Assembly (NCBI GenBank): GCA_902478365.1
Contig: CABSKX010000052.1
Coordinates: forward strand, 1 to 14,952
Direction of reading: 5' to 3'
Length of the DNA stretch: 14,952 nt
From: an uncultured Collinsella sp.
GTDB taxonomy: Bacteria; Actinomycetota; Coriobacteriia; Coriobacteriales; Coriobacteriaceae
Part shown: positions 7,643 through 14,664 of the stretch, piece by piece
How the letters are laid out: each line of letters starts with the position of its first letter
Position numbering within the stretch: the stretch's first letter is position 1
Translations under genes and position numbers: made by a program
The notes under the pieces: generated by a model
Seen by the model: the letters and a program-made list of their open reading frames with translations, nothing else
Database searches by the model: none
What the model was told of the DNA's origin: nothing

Positions 7643-9673
7643 CTACAGCTCGTTGGCCGCGTGATACGCCGTGCGAATGGCGCTCGCAATATCGGCGGTG
7701 CGCTCGCCCGAGCAGTCGCCCACGCAGGTCACGGGCACCGTCACGCCGTCAAGGTCAAACGCGTTGGCCTTGGAACCCACGGCCATCACCACGTAATCGC
7801 AGGCGATCTTCACCGGCTCCTCGGCGCCGTCCTCGGTGGTGCGAACGGCCTCCACGCCCTCGTCGGTAATGGCGGTCAGGCGGGTCTTCACGTGCTGCTC
7901 CACGTTGTGCTCTGCGAAGTCGCTCATGATTAGCGGCAGAATGGTCTCGGACTCGCCCGCGGCAATCTTGTCGAGCATCTCCACGATCGCCACCTCGCAG
8001 CCGTGCTGCAGCAGGTACTCGGCAGTCTCGGTACCCACCAGGCCACCGCCAATGACGGCGACGCGGCCCGTAAGCTCCACCTTGCCGGCCAGCACGTCCC
8101 AGCTCGAGACGACCTTGTCCGAATCGGCACCCGGAACGGGGATGACCACGTCGTGCGCGCCCACAGCCACAATCGCGGCGTCGGCGGCGTTGAGGTCCTC
8201 AGCGGTAGCGACGTGGTTGAGCTCGACCTTCACACCCAGGCCGGGCAGAATCTTCTCGTAGTACTCGACCGAGCGCATGATCTCGTCCTTGCGCGGAGGC
8301 GCAGCCGCCAGCACAATCTGGCCACCCAGATGATCGCTCGCCTCGTAGACGGTCACATCGTAGCCGCGCTTGGCCGCCACGCGCGCGGCCTCCAGTCCAG
8401 CGATGCCGCCGCCCACCACGGCGATCTTCTTGTCGCCCTCGCCCGGCTTGATGGCGACGGTCGCCTCGTCGCCGTTCTCGGCATTGAGCACGCACGAGAT
8501 GTACTTGCGGTTTTGAATCGCGTCGACGCAGCCCTTGTTGCAGTTGAGGCACTCGCGGATGGGCTCGCCCGTGGCGGCCTTCAGCGCAATGTCGGGGTCG
8601 CACATGAGCGAACGGCCATAGGCGATGATATCGGCCGCGCCGTCTTCCAGAATCTTCTCGCCGGCCTCGACCGAGACCACACGGCCGACGGTTGCCACCG
8701 GCACGGAGACCAGGGCCTTGACGCGCTCGGCCACGGGCAGCGTCCAGTTGTGGGGCATGGCGCCCATGGGCGGAATGGTGTCGCCCATGTTGCCGGTGTG
8801 GTTGGCCTGCGCGACCTGGATCATGTCGATGCCCGCGCCCTCGAGCAGCTTGGCGAACTCGCAGGCCTCGTCGGGCTGCAGGCCGCCCTTGCCGCGCGGC
8901 GTGCCGTCGGGGTTCTCCATGATCACGGGGAGCTTGTACTCCACCATCAGTTGCGGCGCGGCTTCCTTAATGGCGGCGACGACCTCCAGCGCGTAGCGAA
9001 CGCGGTTCTCGAACGAGCCACCGTACTCGTCAGTGCGCTGGTTGAGGATGGCCGAGCACAGCGAACCCACCAAGCGGTCGCCGTGGACCTCGATGGCGTC
9101 GATGCCGGCCTGCTGCGCGCGAGCGGCCGAGGCAGCGATGGCCTCCTTGATCTGGGTGAGCTGCTCTACGCTCGCCTCGTTCACAAAGTGCTGCATGTCG
9201 TGATGCAGCTTGGCGTAGGCCTGGTTGCGGATCTCGTTGGACTCGGCCATCTTGGCGGCAAAGGTCTCCTCGTCGCCGGCGGCCTTGGCCTCCTGCGCGG
9301 CCTTGGCGGCGGCCATGGAACCCATGACCATGCGGCCGACACCGGGCACATCGTACTCGGGGTGGAACAGCTGCAGCGCGACCTTGGCGCCGTGCTTGTG
9401 GACGGCATCGGCCAGCGCCTTAAACGTGGGGATCTGGGCGTCGGTTGCCAGCTTGGGCGTGGGGCTTGCGGTCATGACGGGAGCGACGTCGCCGATGACG
9501 ATGTAGCTCACGCCGCCACGGGCCAAGCGCTCGTAAAAAGCCAGGCTGCGCTCGCCGATGGAACCGTCACGCTCCTCGTAGCCGGTGGTCAGCGGCGGAA
9601 ACATAATGCGGTTCTTGAGCTCAAGGGGGCCAACCGTAATGGGCTGGAGCAGCTTGGATGCAGGTGTGGTCAT
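7643..9673 (-). CDS. NADH:flavin oxidoreductase (Old Yellow Enzyme + FAD/NAD domains, 4Fe-4S), about 676 aa
   Basis: Three parts are visible (numbered from the ATG at 9679). Residues 1-375 form an FMN-binding TIM barrel, from LLQPITVGPLELKNRIMFPP to the DEYGGSFENR signature near 217. A 4Fe-4S site follows, Cys377, 380, 384 and 396 (CX2CX3CX11C). An FAD Rossmann motif (VVGGGIAGLE, ~421) and an NAD motif (VIGGGLVGTE, ~542) complete it. This is the layout of 2,4-dienoyl-CoA reductase, trimethylamine dehydrogenase and BaiCD/BaiH bile-acid enzymes. Substrate cannot be read from sequence. Where the family usually has HGAHGYL or MGSEGYL, this protein has VHGDRLVGS. It also carries an Ala-rich, charged insertion (about 118-185). 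ATG 9673 is preferred over 9679 because GAGAGG then sits 7 nt upstream. The gene is monocistronic with its own strong terminator. Confidence 0.93.
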   Translation of the reverse strand: MTTPASKLLQPITVGPLELKNRIMFPPLTTGYEERDGSIGERSLAFYERLARGGVSYIVIGDVAPVMTASPTPKLATDAQIPTFKALADAVHKHGAKVALQLFHPEYDVPGVGRMVMGSMAAAKAAQEAKAAGDEETFAAKMAESNEIRNQAYAKLHHDMQHFVNEASVEQLTQIKEAIAASAARAQQAGIDAIEVHGDRLVGSLCSAILNQRTDEYGGSFENRVRYALEVVAAIKEAAPQLMVEYKLPVIMENPDGTPRGKGGLQPDEACEFAKLLEGAGIDMIQVAQANHTGNMGDTIPPMGAMPHNWTLPVAERVKALVSVPVATVGRVVSVEAGEKILEDGAADIIAYGRSLMCDPDIALKAATGEPIRECLNCNKGCVDAIQNRKYISCVLNAENGDEATVAIKPGEGDKKIAVVGGGIAGLEAARVAAKRGYDVTVYEASDHLGGQIVLAAAPPRKDEIMRSVEYYEKILPGLGVKVELNHVATAEDLNAADAAIVAVGAHDVVIPVPGADSDKVVSSWDVLAGKVELTGRVAVIGGGLVGTETAEYLLQHGCEVAIVEMLDKIAAGESETILPLIMSDFAEHNVEQHVKTRLTAITDEGVEAVRTTEDGAEEPVKIACDYVVMAVGSKANAFDLDGVTVPVTCVGDCSGERTADIASAIRTAYHAANEL

Positions 9674-9820
9674 GGACATTCCTCTCTTGTAGGCGCGGCG
9701 GCGATGATGCCGCGTAGTTATCTAGAGGATATGGCATGGGAATACAGCAGCGCAACGGAAATCGGCGGACAGCAGGTAGCGGCAGGTGGATGGGGATGGG
9801 CGGGGCGGCCCGTCGGTTTA

Positions 9821-10038
9821 TCTCAATCTGTAACAGTTACGCGGCAAAACTGGGTCTTACTGTTATACAGATCGAGACAAACCAAACCCGCTTGCTAGAA
9901 AATCTCAATCTATAACAACAACTCGGCAAAATCCGTCCCTCGTGTTACAGATTTAGACAAACACGACCCAACCCACCGGTATATCTCGATCTGTAACACC
10001 TAGCCGCCCAAATCGGGTCTAGATGTTACAGATCGAGA
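9821..10038. repeat. Three tandem copies of a 55-57-bp palindromic repeat
   Basis: Copies lie at 9821-9877, 9903-9957 and 9984-10038, starting 82 and 81 bp apart. Each begins TCTC[AG]ATCT[GA]TAACA and ends in its mirror TGTTA..CAGAT..[AG]AGA, with a middle resembling CGGCAAAATCGGGTCT. The third copy is the most perfect: ATCTCGATCTGTAACA pairs with TGTTACAGATCGAGAT, and a CTAG/CTAG inner pair extends the stem. Copies 1 and 2 are each followed by CAAAC and a CCC-containing linker. Each copy could fold into a long hairpin. There is no T-tract and no coding potential. Confidence 0.88.
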
Positions 10039-10088
10039 TTTTGTTTGAGAGGCCGAGAATTGGACCGAAAACACGGTCCCGAAATAAC

Positions 10089-10118
10089 AAAAAAGCTCGC
10101 CGGCTAGGCCGACGAGCT
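10089..10118 (-). terminator. Terminator of the former tRNA gene
   Basis: Minus strand: AGCTCGTCGGCCTAGCCGGC then GAGCT and TTTTTTG. A clean GC-rich hairpin with T6, starting 10 bp after the CCA end of the tRNA fragment. This is the expected place for the terminator of the intact tRNA, so this end looks like the original chromosomal side. Confidence 0.85.
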
Positions 10119-10127
10119 GCAAGTTCT

Positions 10128-10170
10128 TGGTCGCGGGGGCAGGATTTGAACCTACGACCTCCGGGTTATG
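10128..10170 (-). other. 3' fragment of an initiator-like tRNA-Met (CAT), att-like site
   Basis: On the minus strand the sequence runs from CAT (anticodon) through AACCCGG, a T-arm GTAGG-TTCAAAT-CCTGC and the acceptor CCCCGCG-A-CCA. The CCC in the 3' anticodon stem is typical of initiator tRNA. Upstream, where D-arm and 5' acceptor strand should lie, the sequence is unrelated, so it is not a functional tRNA. A 35-bp identical block plus 8 of 10 further bases recur at 14707-14749 in the same orientation. Confidence 0.85.
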
Positions 10171-10198
10171 GATATGGCGGGCCGTCAAACAGCGATTG

Positions 10199-10323
10199 GA
10201 CTAAAGCCGTGCCTTCCACAGTATTTAGTCCTATAAACAGTCCAACATCTTTATTTCTAGTCGTTAGATTGGACTAAAATGACTTTAATTTCGATATTTA
10301 GTCGTATCTTACGACTAAATATC
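10199..10323. promoter_or_regulatory. GACTAAA/TTTAGTC half-site array upstream of the 555-aa gene
   Basis: Five copies of GACTAAA or its complement occur at 10199, 10224 (inverted), 10272, 10297 (inverted) and 10313. The last two form a perfect 13-bp inverted repeat, GATATTTAGTCGT / ATCTT / ACGACTAAATATC (10293-10323), 25 bp before the start codon. The promoter should lie in the same stretch, for example TTGGAC (10270) with GATATT (10293). This is likely an operator region. Arm sites for an integrase are an alternative, since it abuts the att-like site. Confidence 0.6.
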
Positions 10324-10348
10324 AGCCACGAGACCGTTAGGAGCGATC

Positions 10349-12016
10349 TTGTACTACAGCGATCACGACGTCCTTGAACTCATCGCCCGTATCGAGAAGC
10401 CCTATGAGAGCGAGGTTATCGAGCTCAAGGAAGCGAAAAACGACTTCAGTTTCAAGAACCTCGGGAAGTACTTCTCCGCCCTGAGTAACGAAGCGGTCCT
10501 GCGCGGGAAACAAGACGCCTGGCTCATCTTCGGTATGGACAACGACAAGGTCGCATGCGGAACCGCTTACCGAGAAGGAAATCCGGCCAACCTTCGATCC
10601 CTTAAAAAGGAGATTGCGGACCGCGCGAACAACCACCTCACCCTGAGAGAGATCCATGAACTCAGGATTGACGGCAAACGCGTCCTCGCGTTTCAAATCC
10701 CCGCCGCAACGCCAGGCATGCCGACGGCGTTCAACAATGCGGCATGGGCGCGCGAGGGCGAATCACTCGGGCCACTCCCCATCGATAAGTACGAGCAGAT
10801 ACGCCAAATGCGGAGGCCGGACTGGAGTGCCCTCGAAATCGAAGAAGCAACCTTCGAGGACCTCGACCCCAAAGCCGTGAAGAAAGCGGTGGAGCTCTTT
10901 CTCTCCAAGCACCGGCGGCATTCCGGGGCGTTCGCGGACATGGATGACCGCACGATTCTCGACATGGCAAACCTAACCAGAAACGGCAAGATCACCCCGA
11001 CGACACTCATCCTGCTCGGAAGGCCAGAATCCACCCGTCTGCTCGATGGGATGAGCCCGCGCATCACCTGGACTCTCTATGCCTCCAATGGATCGGTAAC
11101 CTCTTACGAGCACTTCAAACCACCCTTCCTTCTCGCGATTGACCAGGTACTCGGGAAAATCCGCAACGAGAAGTACCGGTTCAACGCAAATGGCGCGAGT
11201 CTGTTTCCCTTTGAGGCTGACCAGTACGAACCCGAGATCATCAGAGAGCTCCTGAACAACTGTATCGCCCATCAGGACTATTCCATGCAGGGGCGAATCA
11301 ATGTCGAGGAATTCGAGGATCACCTCGTGTTCCTAAACGAAGGGTCCTTCATTCCGGAGACAATCGAAAATGCGATGCGGCCGGGTTTTAAGCCAAGCTA
11401 CTACCGCAACCCCTTCCTTTCCGAGGCGATGGTGCAGATGGACATGATTGACACCATCGCCATGGGAATCCCCAAAGTATTCCAGATGCAGAGAAAGCGA
11501 TACTTCCCCCTACCCACCTACGACCTTTCGGATCCAACCCGCGTGCGCGTAAGCGTCTACGGTAAGACCATCAATGAGAGCTACAGCAGGCTACTCTATG
11601 CTAAACCGGACCTTCCGATGGACGTCGTCTACCTTTTGGACAAGGTTCAAAAAGGCGAGGAAATCACGAACGAGGAGGCCACAGAGCTGCATCGACTCAA
11701 GCTTATCGAAGGCAGGTACCCCCATATCTCCATCACGAACGCCCTTGCCTCGAAGACGGGGCAGGAGGTGTCTTACACGCGCAGCAAAGGCCTCAATGAA
11801 GAGGCCTGCAAGGCGTTTGTCATTCAGATGCTCTCAGAAACGGGGCCCGCACCACGTGCGAAAATCACCGCCCTCATCAACGATCTTCTCCCCTCGGGCC
11901 TTACCGACGCGCAAAAGGCCAAGAAGGTGTCGAACCTGTTAGCGAAGATGAAGAAGGTAGACAAGACCATCGATAGCGACGGAACGGGAAAGACCGCAAG
12001 ATGGCATGCCCTGTAA
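10349..12016 (+). CDS. AlbA_2 / RecG-like ATPase-fold putative DNA-binding protein, 555 aa
   Basis: The start is TTG at 10349, supported by AGGAG with a 5-nt spacer; no upstream ATG fits. Residues about 20-155 form an AlbA_2 domain (ESEVIELKEAKNDFSF, then LIFGMDNDK and an AAWAREGESL strand). Residues about 292-335 carry the GHKL-like signature EIIRELLNNCIAHQDYSMQG and a FEDHLVFLNEG strand. The C-terminal 75 residues are Lys-rich and could be a winged helix. It has the same overall family as the 497-aa protein but is diverged and lacks close similarity by eye. The gene lies just inside the left boundary of the tRNA-bracketed island and is preceded by a dense palindromic operator. Members of this family are found on mobile elements; a role in regulation or anti-phage defence is possible but unproven. 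Confidence 0.87.
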   Translation: MYYSDHDVLELIARIEKPYESEVIELKEAKNDFSFKNLGKYFSALSNEAVLRGKQDAWLIFGMDNDKVACGTAYREGNPANLRSLKKEIADRANNHLTLREIHELRIDGKRVLAFQIPAATPGMPTAFNNAAWAREGESLGPLPIDKYEQIRQMRRPDWSALEIEEATFEDLDPKAVKKAVELFLSKHRRHSGAFADMDDRTILDMANLTRNGKITPTTLILLGRPESTRLLDGMSPRITWTLYASNGSVTSYEHFKPPFLLAIDQVLGKIRNEKYRFNANGASLFPFEADQYEPEIIRELLNNCIAHQDYSMQGRINVEEFEDHLVFLNEGSFIPETIENAMRPGFKPSYYRNPFLSEAMVQMDMIDTIAMGIPKVFQMQRKRYFPLPTYDLSDPTRVRVSVYGKTINESYSRLLYAKPDLPMDVVYLLDKVQKGEEITNEEATELHRLKLIEGRYPHISITNALASKTGQEVSYTRSKGLNEEACKAFVIQMLSETGPAPRAKITALINDLLPSGLTDAQKAKKVSNLLAKMKKVDKTIDSDGTGKTARWHAL

Positions 12017-12104
12017 CATCGTGATGGATCTCACCGTCAGACGCACGGCTTCCAACAGACCGACCGCGATGCGTCTGGGTACCTTACCGGGCGCATCATC
12101 TAAT

Positions 12105-12140
12105 ATTGGACTCTCTACTTGCATTGGACTCTCTACTTGC
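12105..12140. repeat. Exact 18-bp tandem duplication
   Basis: ATTGGACTCTCTACTTGC occurs twice head to tail (12105-12122, 12123-12140). Confidence 0.95.
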
Positions 12141-12239
12141 GGCATCCATCCCTACCCGACTCTGGATACCGCAAGTGTCCTTTTCGATGGCATCCCCGCG
12201 TTTTGTAGTCGGAAAACAGTCGACTCATAGTTGAAAGCT

Positions 12240-12254
12240 ACAAAAAGTGTGTCC
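12240..12254 (+). repeat. 15-bp inverted repeat partner of 14650-14664
   Basis: ACAAAAAGTGTGTCC here is the exact reverse complement of 14650-14664. Both copies also have TGTCCTATAAGCC in direct orientation (12250 and 14662). They could be ends of a degenerate insertion sequence. Confidence 0.6.
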
Positions 12255-12282
12255 TATAAGCCAGTAAATTGCCGAAGCGTTT

Positions 12283-12566
12283 TTAAAACCCGATCTCCGC
12301 AACGATCTTTTTCATCTCGATAGCCCATCCAAGCCGCCCCTCGATGTACCGCAGCCATGCGTCCTGATGGCTCTTAATTGGGTGGCCGGCCTTATAGAAA
12401 CGCAGGCCCGATGCCTTTTAGCATCAAAGGGCGCCGCCGTCAGCTCGAAGCGTTTTTCGAAGATCCTTGTCCAGTACGCTAGCTTGACCATTCGGACCAC
12501 TTTTAAGTAAACATCAGCAAGGGCGGCCCGACGTATCGGGAGCTCAAGACCGCCCAGTGTAATCAA
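12283..12566 (-). pseudogene. Frameshifted gene remnant, unknown product
   Basis: From TTG 12566 the minus strand reads ITLGGLELPIRRAALADVY... to FELTAAPFDAK, plausible protein sequence without a recognised family. At the A4 run (12419-12416) the sensible reading moves to another frame and continues ASGLRFYKAGHPIKSHQDAW, then LRYIEGRLGWAIEMKKIVAE, ending at TAA 12285-12283. The second frame has a stop directly before the run. Restoring one A would join the two parts. No good SD or upstream coding sequence is seen, so the 5' part is probably missing too. Confidence 0.5.
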
Positions 12567-12570
12567 TCCG

Positions 12571-12608
12571 CAACGAAAGCGAGCCCTCGGCGCTGTGCCG
12601 GGGGCTCG
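12571..12608 (-). terminator. Terminator of the small membrane protein gene
   Basis: CGAGCCCTCGGC pairs with GCCGGGGGCTCG (one wobble, 5-nt loop). On the minus strand CTTTCGTT follows. It lies about 50 bp downstream of the 111-aa gene. Confidence 0.65.
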
Positions 12609-12656
12609 ACCCTTCTAGGTTTATATCGTTGAATTGGCTAGCAATATTGCTCGTCG

Positions 12657-12992
12657 TTAAACGGCGGCTTCGACACCTAGTCCTTCATCCCGAATACTCT
12701 GCTCGTCTTCATCGGCTGCGCCCGTGGCCCCCTCCGCTTGGATGGCATCGTAGGCTTCGATGTTCGACTCAAGGATTTCGGCGCTCTCGTTGGCAAGCGC
12801 CAGCTTCTTCTGGTGCCTGTTATACAGGCACAAACCCATACTCCCTATGGCAAGCGTTACAGCAGATCCAACAATGCAACCCTGCCACCTTCCTGTGGCA
12901 ATTCCCCCATTTCTGATGTTTGCGATAAGCGCCCTTGATCCGCCCGACTCCTTTGCAATATGTGACAGCTGCGCGTAGTCCCAATCCGTCAT
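12657..12992 (-). CDS. Small single-pass membrane protein, 111 aa, unknown function
   Basis: The start is well supported by AGGAGG with a 5-nt spacer before the ATG at 12992. Residues 1-37 are polar (TDWDYAQLSHIAKESGGSRA). One membrane segment follows (about 38-57: GCIVGSAVTLAIGSMGLCLY). The tail is acidic (AEGATGAADEDEQSIRDEGL). No family is recognised. It is divergent from the XRE-type regulator gene with about 90-125 bp between the starts, so a shared control region is likely. A hairpin terminator follows. Size and membrane topology would fit an accessory, immunity or toxin-like protein controlled by the neighbouring regulator, but nothing in the sequence proves it. Confidence 0.75.
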   Translation of the reverse strand: MTDWDYAQLSHIAKESGGSRALIANIRNGGIATGRWQGCIVGSAVTLAIGSMGLCLYNRHQKKLALANESAEILESNIEAYDAIQAEGATGAADEDEQSIRDEGLGVEAAV

Positions 12993-13116
12993 CGTGTCCT
13001 CCTAACTCGACCGCCCGCTGGCTACTTGATTACTTGGGTCAATAATGCAACTGCACAAGTAAACAGTAAATGTCTAAGATATGTCTGCTGCGCTATTTAG
13101 AAAGGGTATTCAGACA

Positions 13117-13995
13117 ATGTATGTCCGCCGTTATAAGCCAGAAGATGTGCTTCCAGAACGACTTGCAAGCTTAATGCGGAGTTTCGTCAATACGGACGGT
13201 AGAGTTGGCCTCTCGCAAATCGAGCTCGCGAGGCTCATGTACGAAAGGCGTTACGGAGGAGAAAACCAATCGAGCATCGATGCTCAATGCGTAAAGAAGA
13301 CGGACCAGGCGTGCAAGGCCATAGCGCGAAGGATTAGCCACTTCCTCAAGGGAGACCATTTCCCGAATTGGACTGATTTGGTCGAACTTGCCGATTTCTT
13401 CGGAAAACCAATCGGCTATCTAATCGGCGAAACGGACTGCGATTCGTACGAGCTCCAAGATGTCGCCGACATCGTTGGATTGGAGAGCGGGGCAGTCACC
13501 GCACTTAAAAGCATCACGGGGAAGGCAAGCGTAGAGTGGCCGCTTGGAAAGACCACGCTGGAGAATGAGAAGCCATCTGCAGGGAGTGCCTTCATTGCCC
13601 AGGATATGGTCGAAAAAGCCAACGCAGAACTTAATGCTTGCAGGGCAGCTCTAAATCGCATGCTCACTGCCAGAACTTTCAAAGACTTGCTGATCAGCCT
13701 CTCAAATGTTGGTGAGAGTGAATACGAGTTATTGATGACGCGCCTTGATGCGGAGGTGGCGAAACTGCAGAGAGGTGATGATTCCAAAGGCGGTGACGAA
13801 CCAGTCATGCAGCAGATGGCAAGAAAAGCGCAAGCGAGAGATGCTGGGCTGCGTTTGAGGGAAGCCGAAGGCGCTCTGAAAGCATCTCGCTACGAAGCCT
13901 ACGAGTTCTACGTTCGGCTCGTCGACGAAATGTTCTCAGATATGGCCAATACCGATATAGTGGCCAAGGCCAAACTCATTGCTGAGAAGCCATGA
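13117..13995 (+). CDS. XRE-type helix-turn-helix protein, about 292 aa
   Basis: The N-terminal third fits an XRE/cro fold with an insertion between helices: LPERLASLMRSFV, GLSQIELARLMYERRY, then ACKAIARRISHFLKGDHFPN and WTDLVELADFFGKPIGYLIG ending ETD. This is the usual ending of phage-type regulators ('LADFFGVSVDYLLGETD'). After it comes a region (SYELQDVADIVGL..) common in regulators of gut phage-like elements, then a long helical, charged C-terminus (about 170-292) with no known domain. ATG 13117 is preferred because AAAGGG lies 10 nt upstream; an in-frame ATG at 13081 has no SD. It is divergent from the 111-aa membrane protein gene and overlaps the 3' end of the next gene by 20 bp in convergent orientation. 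Confidence 0.82.
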   Translation: MYVRRYKPEDVLPERLASLMRSFVNTDGRVGLSQIELARLMYERRYGGENQSSIDAQCVKKTDQACKAIARRISHFLKGDHFPNWTDLVELADFFGKPIGYLIGETDCDSYELQDVADIVGLESGAVTALKSITGKASVEWPLGKTTLENEKPSAGSAFIAQDMVEKANAELNACRAALNRMLTARTFKDLLISLSNVGESEYELLMTRLDAEVAKLQRGDDSKGGDEPVMQQMARKAQARDAGLRLREAEGALKASRYEAYEFYVRLVDEMFSDMANTDIVAKAKLIAEKP

Positions 13996-14488
13996 TGTAC
14001 CCAAGCGTACCAGCCACCTCGGCGCACAGGTACGAGCAGGCCGTCTTACTACTTGCCCACACGGTCCCGTTGCCGCCGACGAGCGACGTGGAGCAGGAAT
14101 AGAACCACTGCGAACCCGTGATGCCGCTCGTTGGCAGTGCCCATGTCGCGTCCGCGTAAATCATCGTCAGGTATGAATACCCCAAGAACGTGCAGAACAG
14201 ATTCGTGAGCCTGGACGGGTCGATGCCCCGGAAGTCGATGGTTGCGAAGGTGCACGACGAGAACGCGTAGCCCATCGACCGCACGCCCAAGAGGTTCCCT
14301 AGGCCGGAAATGCCTGCAAGGTTCGTGCACGAGTAGGGCAGGTAGTTCGGGTTTAAATACGAGAACGTGACCATGTCCGCCGCAAAGCTCGCGCTCGGCG
14401 GGCGCGACTTCCACGCGCAGTAGCCCGAAGACGTCCTGCCGTTGCGCTTGGTCCGACCGCCGCAGTAGGGGCAATAAACGGCCTTCAT
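13976..14488 (-). CDS. Chimeric protein: transposase-type zinc ribbon fused to BspA-like repeat tail, 170 aa
   Basis: Residues 1-22 (MKAVYCPYCGGRTKRNGRTS) look like the N-terminal zinc ribbon of IS transposases, where two further Cys normally follow (RWRCRxC). Here the second pair is lost; only Cys24 remains. From about residue 32 the sequence switches to a BspA/DUF285-type leucine-rich repeat: NLAGISGLGNLLGV, IDFRGIDPSRLTNLFCTF, YLTMIYADATWALPTSGITG, then FYSCSTSLVGGNGTVWASS and GYIMASQQ. That tail is typical of C-termini of phage or surface BspA-like proteins. An AGAGG with a 5-nt spacer precedes the ATG at 14488. The join is abrupt, so this is probably a recombination product between an IS remnant and a BspA gene. 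Whether it is expressed is unknown. It overlaps the end of the XRE gene. Confidence 0.65.
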   Translation of the reverse strand: MKAVYCPYCGGRTKRNGRTSSGYCAWKSRPPSASFAADMVTFSYLNPNYLPYSCTNLAGISGLGNLLGVRSMGYAFSSCTFATIDFRGIDPSRLTNLFCTFLGYSYLTMIYADATWALPTSGITGSQWFYSCSTSLVGGNGTVWASSKTACSYLCAEVAGTLGYIMASQQ

Positions 14489-14611
14489 GGGTACCTCTTC
14501 CGAAAGGGTATTTAACGGTTCCGGAAAAGGTTATCTACCTGCGGGAGCGATAGGCAACCGGACACACATTCTGTCCGAGCGGTAAAAAGCGGGCGCGGAT
14601 TTTAAACGGCT

Positions 14612-14643
14612 GAAAAAGGGGCATCGACCTGCGCCGATGCCCC
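14612..14643 (-). terminator. Minus-strand terminator left of the second tRNA fragment
   Basis: On the minus strand GGGCATCG / CGATGCCC (9-bp stem with one more G-C) is followed by TTTTTC. It would end transcripts coming from the right, such as the partial gene at 14768. Confidence 0.8.
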
Positions 14644-14649
14644 CAAAGC

Positions 14650-14664
14650 GGACACACTTTTTGT
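14650..14664 (-). repeat. 15-bp inverted repeat partner of 12240-12254
   Basis: GGACACACTTTTTGT is the exact reverse complement of 12240-12254. It is part of GGACA-N7-TGTCC (14650-14666); a related GGACA-N7-TGTCC occurs at 14560-14576, upstream of the zinc-ribbon ORF. Confidence 0.6.

Larger units (their letters stand above)
9680..10127. other. Intergenic region between the oxidoreductase and the tRNA fragment
   Basis: No gene is seen. It should hold the oxidoreductase promoter; a weak minus-strand pair is TTGCGC (9755-9750) and TATCCT (9731-9726) with an 18-bp gap. It then holds the three palindromic repeats (9821-10038) and the old tRNA terminator (10089-10118). Confidence 0.5.
12017..12656. 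other. Low-coding stretch with remnants
   Basis: No intact gene is convincing. It contains an exact 18-bp tandem duplication (12105-12140), one end of a 15-bp inverted pair (12240-12254), a frameshifted minus-strand remnant (12283-12566) and a minus-strand terminator (12571-12608). No terminator for the 555-aa gene is obvious. Confidence 0.6.

Noticed and set aside
8003..9898. A 631-codon plus-strand reading frame antisense to the oxidoreductase
   Set aside because: Its composition (Gly, His, Leu, Asp-rich) is the usual artefact of a high-GC gene read backwards; the minus-strand gene has clear motifs.
9821..10038. CRISPR array
   Set aside because: Three units of 55-57 bp with long palindromes and short 24-26-bp linkers, no cas genes and diverged repeats.
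10128..10170. A complete tRNA-Met gene
   Set aside because: Only the part from anticodon to CCA is present; bases upstream do not form the D-arm or 5' acceptor strand. The same holds for 14707-14749.
11939..12145. A 68-codon minus-strand frame containing the 18-bp duplication (VESP repeated)
   Set aside because: It runs into the 3' end of the 555-aa gene on the other strand and has no SD; the repeated residues simply reflect the duplication.
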